Origin: Bacillus sp. (in: firmicutes) | GTDB taxonomy: Bacteria; Bacillota; Bacilli; Bacillales; Bacillaceae | Assembly: GCA_031180405.1 (NCBI GenBank) | Contig: JAPSLU010000022.1 | Span: 1-33,065 of the forward strand | DNA length: 33,065 bases | Direction of reading: 5' to 3' | Part shown: one piece after another, positions 25,611-33,065 of the stretch | How the letters are laid out: every line of letters begins with the position of its first letter | Position numbering within the stretch: position 1 is the first letter of the stretch | The notes under the pieces: model-generated | Told to the model about the DNA's origin: nothing | The model's input: the letters and a program-made list of their open reading frames with translations, nothing else | The model's database searches: none | Made by a program: the position numbers and the translations under genes

Positions 25611-25785
25611 TAAGAAAAGCACAAGCGCCTTGATCAGCCTCGTGCAATAAGACGCAAATAAAAAGAAGAAGTTCTTTGTCTTCTCCTTTGTTGTTTATGA
25701 CCTCGAAGTAGTTACAAACACGACACCCTTTGCCTCGGGGCTAGGCATATTACTTTTCTCAAAAGAAGTAATTCTGCTGATCAAA
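25611..25785 (+). repeat. Family-B hairpin repeat (longest copy)
   Basis: TAAGAAAAGCACAAGCGCC, TGATCAGCC and GCAATAAGACGC are followed by H1 (25665-25683, GAAGA/TCTTC around GTTCTTTG), CTCGGGGCTAGGCA, H2 (25749-25772, ATTACTT/AAGTAAT) and CTGCTG. The same order, reversed, occurs at 7816-7966. Confidence 0.7.
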
Positions 25786-25850
25786 ACTAGGTTGAAATTC
25801 ATAAAGGATTCAAGATAAGATTTTTTGAAAATCCTCCTATCCTCAAAATC

Positions 25851-26240
25851 TTACAATGTTTTAATAAGACTTCGGATTGTTTCTGAGACGTCTAATTGAT
25901 GATTTTGACAGTAATTTGTAAGCTTACGATAGGTCTCCTCATCTAGTCTTACATGCACGGAATGTATATATTTATCAGAATCTAATTTTTTTGGTCTTCC
26001 CCTCGTTATTTTCCTCTTTCCAATGTCATCCTTCCACACTGTTATGATGACATATCCATGCTTTTCAATCCAATGATCACAGTCATTCTCTTTCCACATT
26101 GATACTGCTCTCTGCTTAAAATCATGTTTGAATTCTGTTAACTCCTCTCCCTGAAGTCCCTTCATAATCGCCTTTTCCATTGCCTTATGCTCGATAAATT
26201 GCTGAAATTGGTCGTAAGATGTAAATGTTAGTTCTTTCAT
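25851..26240 (-). CDS. Small protein with C-terminal ribbon-helix-helix-like domain
   Basis: I do not recognise this 129-residue protein as a named family. Residues about 1-75 are mostly helical and charged, with KHGYVIITVWKDD at the end. A basic RGRPKK at about 80-85 resembles an AT-hook. Residues about 93-129 (HSVHVRLDEETYRKLTNYC, then DVSETIRSLIK) fit a CopG/Arc-type ribbon-helix-helix: a strand, then two helices. That suggests a DNA-binding or antitoxin-like role, but no toxin gene is adjacent. GGAG lies a few bases before the ATG. It is a single gene, set between repeats, with a duplicated palindrome 134 bases upstream of its start that could be its operator (inference). Confidence 0.75.
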   Translation of the reverse strand: MKELTFTSYDQFQQFIEHKAMEKAIMKGLQGEELTEFKHDFKQRAVSMWKENDCDHWIEKHGYVIITVWKDDIGKRKITRGRPKKLDSDKYIHSVHVRLDEETYRKLTNYCQNHQLDVSETIRSLIKTL

Positions 26241-26314
26241 TTTTCCGCTCCCGTTTTATCATTTTTACTAGAATACTCTCAAAAAATCATACCTCTTTTT
26301 TAAACCTGTTAATA

Positions 26315-26336
26315 GAGGCTGTTTTCGTAAACTATG
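26315..26336 (+). repeat. Family-C repeat end (solo)
   Basis: GAGGCTGTTTTCGTAAACTA matches the reverse-complemented right end of the element at 10303-10466. Confidence 0.5.
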
Positions 26337-26373
26337 ACGCTAAGTAATATGTATTGTGCATCAATTTTTAACT

Positions 26374-26393
26374 TTAAACAAACGTTTGATTAA
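26374..26393. promoter_or_regulatory. 20-bp near-palindrome (copy 2), operator-like
   Basis: TTAAACAAACGTTTGATTAA is identical to 14859-14878. It lies between the gene for the ribbon-helix-helix-like protein and the terminator of the aldo/keto reductase gene. Confidence 0.5.
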
Positions 26394-26403
26394 ATTAATT
26401 TTA

Positions 26404-26434
26404 TAAAAAAAGAAACCAGTAACCCTGGTTTCTC
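26404..26434 (-). terminator. Rho-independent terminator of the aldo/keto reductase gene
   Basis: On the minus strand AGAAACCAG and CTGGTTTCT form a 9-bp stem with a tiny loop, then TTTTTTT. Confidence 0.88.
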
Positions 26435-26453
26435 TATAAACTATATCAATTGG

Positions 26454-27446
26454 TCAATCAGCTAGTATTCTTTCAATCTCGGATAACTCATTGTCAGAAA
26501 AAGATAAATTGCTAAGTGCTTCAACGTTTTCTTCTATTTGACTTACTCTGCTTGCTCCGATCAATGCTGATGTAACTTTACCTTCACGAAGTACCCAAGC
26601 TAAAGCCATTTGTGCGAGATTTTGGCCGCGACTTTGAGCAATTTCATTTAATTGTTTAACTTTGCTAATCACATCTTCTGTTACCCGGTCCTCATTTAGA
26701 AAAGTATTGGCTTTCGCCGCTCTTGAATCAGATGGAATCCCAGAGATATATTTATTAGTCAACAGTCCTTGCTCTAATGGACAAAACGCAATAGACCCTA
26801 CTCCATTTTCATGCAAAACCTCTTGCAGACCATTCTCAATCCAACGATTGAACATAGAATAGCTTGGTTGATGAATCAATAACGGTGTTCCTAGATCTTG
26901 TAGAATGCTTACTGCTTCGGCTGTTTGTTCAGCACTATAACTTGAAATCCCAACGTATAAAGCTTTACCTTGACGAACGATTTGATCAAGAGCACCCATC
27001 GTTTCCTCCAATGGAGTATTAGGATCCGGTCGATGTGAGTAAAAAATATCTACATAATCAAGACCCATTCGTTTAAGACTTTGATCAAGGCTAGCGACTA
27101 GGTATTTTTTTGATCCCCATTCACCATAAGGTCCTTCCCACATATGGTAACCTGCCTTTGTAGAAATAACTAATTCATCACGATATGGGGCAAAGTCTGT
27201 TTGAAGTATTTTTCCAAACATCTCCTCTGCACTACCTGGAGGTGGTCCATAATTATTGGCTAAATCAAAATGAGTAATTCCTAAGTCAAAGGCTCTGCGC
27301 AACATTGCTCTTCCATTTTCAAAGGAATCAACACCACCAAAATTATGCCATAAACCTAAAGAAATGGCAGGTAGAAGTAAACCAGATCTCCCAACGCGAT
27401 TATATTTCATCTCTTTATAGCGACCTTCATATGCCGTGTACGTCAT
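26454..27446 (-). CDS. Aldo/keto reductase, YghZ-like
   Basis: This 330-residue cytosolic TIM-barrel enzyme depends on NADPH. The catalytic tetrad is visible: D61 and Y66 in HFDLANNYGP, K97 in ISTKAG, and H138 in FYSHRPDP. The WHNFGG and PPPGSAEEMFG blocks and the IGASRVSQIEENVEAL tail are typical of the YghZ/voltage-gated-channel-beta-like group, which reduces small aldehydes such as L-glyceraldehyde-3-phosphate or methylglyoxal; the true substrate is unknown. The AAGGGG ribosome binding site lies in the right arm of a 12-bp inverted repeat whose left arm is just past the end of the upstream gene, so translation may be controlled by RNA folding. Confidence 0.92.
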   Translation of the reverse strand: MTYTAYEGRYKEMKYNRVGRSGLLLPAISLGLWHNFGGVDSFENGRAMLRRAFDLGITHFDLANNYGPPPGSAEEMFGKILQTDFAPYRDELVISTKAGYHMWEGPYGEWGSKKYLVASLDQSLKRMGLDYVDIFYSHRPDPNTPLEETMGALDQIVRQGKALYVGISSYSAEQTAEAVSILQDLGTPLLIHQPSYSMFNRWIENGLQEVLHENGVGSIAFCPLEQGLLTNKYISGIPSDSRAAKANTFLNEDRVTEDVISKVKQLNEIAQSRGQNLAQMALAWVLREGKVTSALIGASRVSQIEENVEALSNLSFSDNELSEIERILAD

Positions 27447-27451
27447 TTAAT

Positions 27452-27511
27452 ATGTATCCCCTTTCAAGTTGCGTTCTCACTTATTTTACATCATTTTGTA
27501 AGGGGATACAT
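27452..27511 (-). promoter_or_regulatory. 12-bp inverted repeat covering the ribosome binding site of the reductase
   Basis: ATGTATCCCCTT (27500-27511 on the minus strand) and AAGGGGATACAT (27452-27463) are perfect complements, 36 bases apart. The second arm contains the AAGGGG site just before the ATG at 27446. No T-run follows, so it is not a plain terminator. An inner TTACA/TGTAA pair overlaps the left arm by two bases. Confidence 0.6.
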
Positions 27512-27529
27512 CTTAAATAGCATTAGGAT

Positions 27530-28846
27530 TTAATCATTTATCTCTATAGGTGTCACTCTTACTTGCAATATTCGTTTATCATGCATTTCTTCTACAGAAA
27601 AAGAAAAGTCCTGATAGTAGATTTCCGGCTTTTCACCTTCATCTGGAATATAACCAAGTTGTCCAATTACAAAACCACTTACCGTATCATAATCTTCATC
27701 TGTAATATCAATACCCAATAGGTCTTCTACCACATAAAGACTAGTTGTCCCCGGTATTAAGTAGACTTCATCACCCAATTCAATAATTTCTTCTTCATCA
27801 ATACCTCGTTCATCATATTCATCAAATATATTCCCAACAATTTCTTCAATTACATCTTCAATTGTCACAACCCCATCTGTTCCACCATATTCATCAATAG
27901 CAATCGCCATATGAATATTATTCATTTGCATCTCTTTAAATAATTGATTGATGGGTTTTGACTCAAGAATAAAATATGGCTCTCTTAACAGCTCTTTTAA
28001 TATAAAAGTATTTTCATCACACTTTTCAATAAACTGAAGTAAATCCTTTACATGCAAAATCCCAACAATATGATCAATATCCTCTTCATAAACGGGAAAC
28101 CTTGTATATTTTTCAATATTAGCCAACTGAACTGTTTCCTGTAAATTATAGTTCAGTGGAATGGCGATAATATTAGTTCGGTGTGTCATGATATCAGATA
28201 CAGACTTATTATCAAATTCAAAAATATTGTTAATCATTATTTTCTCTACTTCTTGAATCGTACCCTTCTCTTTCCCTACATCGACCATCAATCGTATTTC
28301 TTCTTCCGTTACATTTTCATCCTCAGCATTTGGGTCAACTCCAAATAGCCTTACAATAAAGTTGGTTGATGCTGTTAGTAACCTTACAAAAGGTGAAGAC
28401 ACCTTGGATAAAATAATTAATGGCATAACTGCAAAATTAGAAATGATGTCTGCCCTTTGCAAAGCAAGTCTTTTTGGGACAAGCTCACCTAATACTAAAG
28501 TAAAGTAGGATAATACAATCGTGATCACGAACACCGAAATTGTCCCTAAGAGTTTTTGAGAAATTGGAACCCCAAATTCATGCAACATTGAAGCTAAACT
28601 TCCTGCAAAGCTTTCAGCAGCAAAAGCACTCGCTAAAAAACCTGCTAACGTAATTCCTATTTGAATCGTTGCCAAGAAACTACTCGGCTCAGACAAAAGT
28701 TGATAAAGCATTTTTGCTTTTTTATCTCCGCTTTCAGCCAACAATTTCACTTTATTATCATTTAATGAAATCAATGCTATTTCAGAGGCCGCAAAAAACG
28801 CATTAACTATGATTAAAACTCCTAATATTAAGATTTCGATTATCAT
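27530..28846 (-). CDS. CNNM/CorC-family (HlyC/CorC) membrane protein
   Basis: The protein has 438 residues when started at the ATG 28844-28846, which has GGAGG three bases upstream and places the first helix at the N-terminus; an in-frame ATG at 28885 has no site. The DUF21 membrane domain (about 1-185) contains FFAASEIALISLN and GELVPKRLALQ. A CBS pair follows (about 205-335, VSDIMTHRTNIIAIP, then GILHVKDLL, then AIDEYGGTDGVVTIEDVIEEIVG). A CorC_HlyC domain ends it (about 350-430). Relatives include Mg2+ efflux proteins such as MpfA/YhdP, and ion efflux is the likely role. Which of the several Bacillus paralogues it is cannot be told. Confidence 0.9.
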   Translation of the reverse strand: MIIEILILGVLIIVNAFFAASEIALISLNDNKVKLLAESGDKKAKMLYQLLSEPSSFLATIQIGITLAGFLASAFAAESFAGSLASMLHEFGVPISQKLLGTISVFVITIVLSYFTLVLGELVPKRLALQRADIISNFAVMPLIILSKVSSPFVRLLTASTNFIVRLFGVDPNAEDENVTEEEIRLMVDVGKEKGTIQEVEKIMINNIFEFDNKSVSDIMTHRTNIIAIPLNYNLQETVQLANIEKYTRFPVYEEDIDHIVGILHVKDLLQFIEKCDENTFILKELLREPYFILESKPINQLFKEMQMNNIHMAIAIDEYGGTDGVVTIEDVIEEIVGNIFDEYDERGIDEEEIIELGDEVYLIPGTTSLYVVEDLLGIDITDEDYDTVSGFVIGQLGYIPDEGEKPEIYYQDFSFSVEEMHDKRILQVRVTPIEIND

Positions 28847-28940
28847 CAACCTCCAGAGTACCTTTGCTATGGAAGGTAGTTTCATTCTTTATATCTTGTC
28901 CCAAATTCTAATAAGTTTGTGAGGAAGATATTGCGAATTT

Positions 28941-29056
28941 GAACAAAAGTGCAAGTGCCTACATACGACGCAAATAAATGATTTAAAATAAAAAGTGTTC
29001 TTTGCCTAGCTAGGATCTTGCCTTTATTGCAAAAGTATACTACTGGAGCTAAGATG
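28941..29056 (+). repeat. Degenerate family-B repeat
   Basis: GAACAAAAGTGCAAGTGCC, ACGACGCAAATAAA, GTGTTCTTTGCC and ACTGGAGCTAAGA are family-B blocks in order. It lies between yhbH and the CNNM gene. An open frame across it has no binding site and is not coding. Confidence 0.6.
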
Positions 29057-29102
29057 GTCATGCATTTATCAATGTTCAAGCTTTTATTAAATCCAAAGCA
29101 AT

Positions 29103-29132
29103 AAAAAATGCCCCAATAATCCTTATTGGGGC
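29103..29132 (-). terminator. Rho-independent terminator of yhbH
   Basis: GCCCCAATAA and TTATTGGGGC form a perfect 10-bp stem with a 3-base loop and, on the minus strand, ATTTTTTAT. Confidence 0.9.
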
Positions 29133-29143
29133 CTCTCTGAATT

Positions 29144-30313
29144 TTAAGCATATAATTTGTTTTCTTCTTTTCTAAAGAAACTTTTCATTGCTTGGAAAAC
29201 ATCTGCTTTTTGTTTGAGGATATAATAGCGGAACTTCTCATCATTGACATTTTTATATGCGGACATTAGGGTTGAGTGACGATTATACTGATTTACTTCT
29301 CCGTAGCCAAAAATATTCGAAACCTTCATTAGTTCTCCTACGAGTTTGACACAACGTGCATTATCGGATGTTAAATTATCACCGTCTGAAAAATGGAAAG
29401 GATAAATGTTATATCTTGAAGGATTGTACTTCTCTTCAATTATTTCCAGTGCTTTTCGATAGGCTGATGAGCAAATCGTACCTCCGCTTTCTCCTTTGGA
29501 AAAAAAATCTTCCTCCGGTACAACTTTTGCTTCTGTATGATGTGCGATAAACTCAATATCAACCTTTTCATATTTTGTTCTAAGGAATCTTGTCATCCAG
29601 AAGAAAAAGCTACGAGCCATATACTTTTCCCATAGACCCATCGAGCCACTCGTATCCATCATGGCAATAACAACAGCTTTTGACTCTGGTTTGACAACTT
29701 CATTCCAAGTTTTGAATTTTAAGTCTTCTGGATAGATAGGGTGAAATTTTGATTTACCAGCCATTGCATTACGTTTATAAGCTGAAAGCATCGTTCGTTT
29801 TTTATCAACATTTCCCATTAGTCCGGTTCTTCTAATATCATTAAATTCAATATTTTCTATTACGATATCGTCTCGCTCTTTTTGTTTTAAATTTGGAAGC
29901 TCTAACTCCTTAAATAACGCTGCTTCCAATTCTAATATCGAAACTTCAGCTTCATAGTAATCTTCTCCCGCTTGATCCCCTGCTCCCTGACCCTTGCCAG
30001 GACCCTTCGCATCTGCTTGTGATCCATCTCTTGCTACGACGTCACCGACCTGACTCTCCCCATCGCCTTGGCCAACATGCTTGTTTTTATCATAGTTATA
30101 ACGGATTTTGTATTCGTCAAGTGAACGAATTGGTATCTTCACAACATCCTTCCCATTGGACATTACAATACTTTCCTCTGTAATTAAATCTGGAAGGTTG
30201 TTCCGAATAGCTTCTTGTACTTTTTCTTGATGGCGTGTTTGATCATCGTGGCCTTTGCGATGGAGGGTCCAATCTTCTTGTGAGATAACAAAATTTTGTT
30301 CTTGATTAGACAT
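29144..30313 (-). CDS. yhbH: YhbH, sporulation-associated UPF0229/VWA-like protein
   Basis: The 389-residue cytosolic protein is of the YeaH/YhbH family. The N-terminal part (1-75) is basic and helical. A glycine-rich linker (about 80-117) leads into a von Willebrand A-like domain with the metal site D220-x-S222-x-S224 in MMDTSGSMG and [10 protein letters not shown] further on. In B. subtilis it is made under the mother-cell factor SigE together with PrkA. Its precise job is unknown. The ATG follows GGAGGGGG. The upstream prkA gene is separated by 828 bases with a terminator, a B repeat and a minisatellite, so the two are probably not one transcript. Confidence 0.93.
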   Translation of the reverse strand: MSNQEQNFVISQEDWTLHRKGHDDQTRHQEKVQEAIRNNLPDLITEESIVMSNGKDVVKIPIRSLDEYKIRYNYDKNKHVGQGDGESQVGDVVARDGSQADAKGPGKGQGAGDQAGEDYYEAEVSILELEAALFKELELPNLKQKERDDIVIENIEFNDIRRTGLMGNVDKKRTMLSAYKRNAMAGKSKFHPIYPEDLKFKTWNEVVKPESKAVVIAMMDTSGSMGLWEKYMARSFFFWMTRFLRTKYEKVDIEFIAHHTEAKVVPEEDFFSKGESGGTICSSAYRKALEIIEEKYNPSRYNIYPFHFSDGDNLTSDNARCVKLVGELMKVSNIFGYGEVNQYNRHSTLMSAYKNVNDEKFRYYILKQKADVFQAMKSFFRKEENKLYA

Positions 30314-30720
30314 ATGAATAATTCCCCCTCCGATTTTTTAATGAAAAATCATTGCTCATCTTTTTTTCTAGGTGTTTGTAAAAAAAAGTGTCACATTTTT
30401 TAAACCACCAGCATACATTAACGTGGATGAATAAAAAGTTCAGTTACAACTCCATTTGATTTCTGTGGATTACTCTATCCTATGCGAGGAATTCGATTTA
30501 TTGACAAATAATTTAGAAAATTAAAGTGGAATCTTTAAAAATAAGACAAGTTCCCAAGTTTTTTTGGACAAGATAAGGGTTACCATAATGTTATATTCTT
30601 TTTTTATAAATTGGCTACCTGGAATGTTATTAGTTTGATCATACCGATGCTTGCACGTAGTGAAACTTGTACAAAGGATGGACGATGATGTCATTGTGCT
30701 GTTTCCATCTACCAACATAC
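30314..30720. other. Gene-free upstream region of yhbH
   Basis: AT-rich with several homopolymer runs. I could not pick a convincing SigA or SigE promoter for yhbH by eye, nor any coding frame with a binding site. Confidence 0.5.
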
Positions 30721-30884
30721 TTTTTTCTACCATTGACAATTCCTTACCGGCTATTTAAAGACTTTTTCCCACCAATACTTTCCGTTCCAACCATTCAATA
30801 TATCTTTCCCTCCATTACAAGCCCCTTATCGCCCATTCAGACTTTTTTTCCCTGTTCTACCACTTCAAATCCACCAACTCTTCC
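30721..30884 (+). repeat. Imperfect 42-bp minisatellite, pyrimidine-rich on the plus strand
   Basis: Four units start at 30721, 30763, 30805 and 30843 with lengths 42, 42, 38 and 42. Each begins with a T-run followed by C-rich sequence (TTTTTTCTACC, TTTTTCCCACC, TTTCCCTCC, TTTTTTTCCC). The period is near 14 codons, so the one long plus frame reads as FFxPxxxxP-type repeats without a ribosome binding site. All minus frames contain stops. Confidence 0.55.
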
Positions 30885-30907
30885 TATCCCAAAATTAGTC
30901 CAATGAC

Positions 30908-31047
30908 CAAAAGCTCAAGCGCCTGGATCAACTTCGGGCAATAAGAAGCTATTGTATTAAAGAAAAGACGGTTCTTTGCCTTCTATTCAATTGTGGCTAG
31001 CCATATAGGAGCTGGCCATCGCATAAAGTAAGATTGCTGGAGCTAAA
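30908..31047 (+). repeat. Family-B repeat upstream of yhbH and after prkA
   Basis: CAAAAGCTCAAGCGCC, GGATCAACTTCGGGCAATAA, GGTTCTTTGCCTTC and AAGTAAGATTGCTGGAGCTA are family-B blocks in order. Hairpin H2 has only one arm here. Confidence 0.65.
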
Positions 31048-31095
31048 TATTGCGCACCTAGCCACTATGCAATAATTTTATATATTCATATGCAA

Positions 31096-31122
31096 CAAAA
31101 AAGCTGACAATCATATGCCAGC
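31096..31122 (-). terminator. Rho-independent terminator of prkA
   Basis: On the minus strand GCTGGCA and TGTCAGC (one G-T pair) form a 7-bp stem with a 6-base loop, then TTTTTTG. Confidence 0.8.
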
Positions 31123-31141
31123 CGTAGTAAGTAAATCACTA

Positions 31142-33037
31142 TTATCTATTTAATAGGCTTCCTACATAGCGTAATAAATCATTCGCAGAAGTTGAGTTAT
31201 AGCCGTGCTCATCAATGAGGCGTGCGACAACTTCGTTAATTTTCTTAAGTTGTTGCTCGTCTGGTGTTTTGGATGATGTTGTGATTTTCACAACATCCTT
31301 TAGATCCGCGAACAGTTTCTTTTGGATTGCTTCACGTAAACGTTCATGTGAATTGTAATCAAATCTTTTTCCTTTTCGTGCATAGGCTGAGATTCGAATA
31401 AGGATTTCTTCTCGGAAGGCTTTTTTAGCGTTCTCTGAAATGCCAATTTGTTCTTCAATTGAACGCATTAATTTTTCATCTGGGTTCATTTCTTCGCCAG
31501 TTAACGGATCGCGAAGCTTATTTTTATTGCAATATGCTTCAACATTGTCTAGATAATTATCCATGAGTGTTTTAGCTGACTCCTCATATGAATAGACAAA
31601 TGCTTTCTGAACTTCTTTTTTCGCCATTTCGTCATAAAGCTGGCGTGCTACCGAAATAAAGTTCAAGTATTTTTCACGGTCTTCGTTCGAAATAGATGCA
31701 TGTTGATCTAGGCCTTCTTTTAAGGCTCTTAATACATCAAGTGCATTTATAGAAGGAACTTCCTTACGGATAATCGTTGACGAAATACGGTTAATCACGT
31801 AACGCGGGTCAATTCCAGACATGCCTTCATCATTGTATTCCTTTTGAAGCTCATTGACATCGACAGAGTTAAAGCCTTCTACACTTTCACCATCATACAA
31901 TCTCATCTTTTTCACAAGATCAATATCGCCACGCTTCGGTTCTTTTAAGCGAGTTAAAATTGTAAACATTGCCGCAACCTTTAACGTATGAGGTGCAATA
32001 TGAACATCTGACACATCACTCTCAGAGATCATTTTTTCGTAGATACGCTCTTCTTCCGTTACCTTTAAGTTATATGGAACAGGCATGACAATAATTCTGG
32101 AATGAAGGGCTTCATTCTTTTTATTGGAAATAAAGGAACGATATTCAGTTTCATTCGTGTGAGCAATGATAAGCTCATCAGCGGAAATTAACGCAAACCG
32201 ACCCGCTTTGAAATTTCCTTCCTGTGTAAGGGAAAGCAGATGCCATAAGAATTTTTCATCACATTTTAGCATTTCTTGGAACTCCATCATCCCACGGTTT
32301 GCTTTATTTAGCTCTCCATCAAAACGATAAGCACGAGGATCTGACTCTGATCCATATTCAGCAATTGTTGAAAAATCAATGCTTCCTGTTAAGTCGGCAA
32401 TATCTTGAGATTTCGGATCTGATGGGCTAAATGTACCAATACCAGTTCGTTTGTCCTCAGATAAAAATACGCGTTCCACTCTTACATCCTCAATACGCCC
32501 ACCATATTCTTGTTCAAGTCTCATGACATTTAGCGGCGATAAGTTCCCTTCAATTCGAATACCATATTCTTGATAAAAGTCTTCACGTAAATGGTGTGGG
32601 ATCAAATGTAGAGGATCCTCATGCATTGGGCATCCCTTAATCGCATACACGGCACCACGTTCAGTCAAAGAGTATGTTTCTAATCCTCTCTTCAACATTG
32701 TAACTAATGTTGATTTACCACCACTTACTGGTCCCATTAATAGCAAAATCCGCTTTCTTACATCTAATCGTTTAGCGGCAGGATGAAAATATTCTTCCAC
32801 AAGTCGTTCAAGCGCATTTTCCAATCCATATAGCTGATGATCAAAAAACTTATACTTACGTTTCCCCTCGACCTCTTCAATTCCAGCATCTTTAATCATA
32901 TTGTAAACCCTGGAATGTGCTGATTGGGCAACCCATGGTTTTTCTTTTACAATATCCAAATACTCTACGAAGGTTCCTTCCCATTTTAAGCGCTGTTCAT
33001 CTTCCCTGTACTTTTCAATTTTTTTTAAGATATCCAT
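31142..33037 (-). CDS. prkA: PrkA, AAA+ sporulation protein (putative serine kinase or ATP-dependent protease)
   Basis: The protein has 631 residues from the ATG at 33035-33037, preceded by AAGGAGG; six extra codons upstream lack a site. Length equals B. subtilis PrkA. Walker A GPVSGGKST is at 102-110 within the AAA-like PrkA domain (about 70-380), with GRIEDVRVERVFLSEDKRTG and the FKAGRFALISADELIIAHTNE block. A C-terminal PrkA-specific domain follows (about 390-625). The family was first described as a serine kinase, and more recent work argues for ATP-dependent protease activity. In B. subtilis it acts in the mother cell during sporulation. E. coli YeaG is the homologue and pairs with YeaH, the homologue of YhbH. 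The promoter lies beyond the right edge. Confidence 0.95.
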   Translation of the reverse strand: MDILKKIEKYREDEQRLKWEGTFVEYLDIVKEKPWVAQSAHSRVYNMIKDAGIEEVEGKRKYKFFDHQLYGLENALERLVEEYFHPAAKRLDVRKRILLLMGPVSGGKSTLVTMLKRGLETYSLTERGAVYAIKGCPMHEDPLHLIPHHLREDFYQEYGIRIEGNLSPLNVMRLEQEYGGRIEDVRVERVFLSEDKRTGIGTFSPSDPKSQDIADLTGSIDFSTIAEYGSESDPRAYRFDGELNKANRGMMEFQEMLKCDEKFLWHLLSLTQEGNFKAGRFALISADELIIAHTNETEYRSFISNKKNEALHSRIIVMPVPYNLKVTEEERIYEKMISESDVSDVHIAPHTLKVAAMFTILTRLKEPKRGDIDLVKKMRLYDGESVEGFNSVDVNELQKEYNDEGMSGIDPRYVINRISSTIIRKEVPSINALDVLRALKEGLDQHASISNEDREKYLNFISVARQLYDEMAKKEVQKAFVYSYEESAKTLMDNYLDNVEAYCNKNKLRDPLTGEEMNPDEKLMRSIEEQIGISENAKKAFREEILIRISAYARKGKRFDYNSHERLREAIQKKLFADLKDVVKITTSSKTPDEQQLKKINEVVARLIDEHGYNSTSANDLLRYVGSLLNR

Positions 33038-33065
33038 AAGGACCTCCTTCATCATTGGTCGTACT

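Noticed and set aside
25611-25785. Possible CRISPR-like or tRNA-like structure in the repeats
   Set aside because: There is no regular direct repeat with unique spacers and no cloverleaf; the hairpins belong to dispersed family-B repeats.
28882-29151. Minus-strand frame of 89 codons between yhbH and the CNNM gene
   Set aside because: It spans the yhbH terminator and a family-B repeat and has no coding signature.
30667-30906. Plus-strand frame of 79 codons rich in F and P
   Set aside because: It is generated by the 42-bp pyrimidine-rich repeat and has no ribosome binding site; kept as a repeat rather than a gene.

Overview
The window reads as chromosome of a low-GC, endospore-forming Bacillaceae. 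The evidence is strong AGGAGG-type ribosome binding sites, a prkA-yhbH sporulation pair, a class D sortase, Fur and Pho boxes of Bacillus type, and a gene order that recalls the Bacillus subtilis yhc/yhd region. No tRNA, rRNA, CRISPR array, phage gene or transposase gene was seen.

Layout. 1-160: the tail of a YhdB-like gene. 484-2816: a leftward, tightly coupled operon yhcY-yhcZ-azr (GAF histidine kinase, NarL-type regulator, FMN azoreductase). 2957-5115: a small VOC protein and phosphoglucomutase pgcA. 5373-8465: yhcV, then yhcW-yhcX. 8711-9611: a rightward disulfide-bond pair (BdbC/DsbB-like quinone oxidoreductase and a membrane-anchored thioredoxin). 9766-11398: yhcU and the pseudouridine synthase yhcT. 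11461-14078: a rightward phosphate-starvation operon with a textbook four-hexamer Pho box, a Tat-exported PhoX-type phosphatase, and its own TatA and TatC. 14139-14711: the class D sortase yhcS. 15105-21112: two large orphan sensor kinases, one a CheB-CheR-PAS-PAS-kinase fusion and one GAF-GAF-PAS-kinase, with closely related kinase cores. 21277-25336: a Fur-controlled yclNOPQ-type siderophore importer. 25851-28846: a small ribbon-helix-helix-like protein, an aldo/keto reductase and a CNNM/CorC-type membrane protein. 29144-33037: yhbH and prkA.

Working together. The phosphatase module carries its regulator site, enzyme and translocase in one unit, with a terminator-like hairpin between tatA and tatC. 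The iron module has one promoter for the permease and ATPase genes and a second Fur-boxed promoter for the binding protein. The two kinases have no response regulator beside them and resemble sporulation-type kinases in the HEIRNPLTS region, so a shared phosphorelay is plausible but inferred.

Intergenic space is crowded with three families of small non-coding repeats. Family A is a GC-rich element of about 105-130 bp. Family B is about 60-180 bp and forms hairpins. Family C is MITE-like, with one complete copy that has inverted ends and a 6-bp direct repeat. One B copy sits inside an A copy. These repeats, a 42-bp minisatellite beside yhbH and a duplicated 20-bp near-palindrome are the least explained parts of the window.
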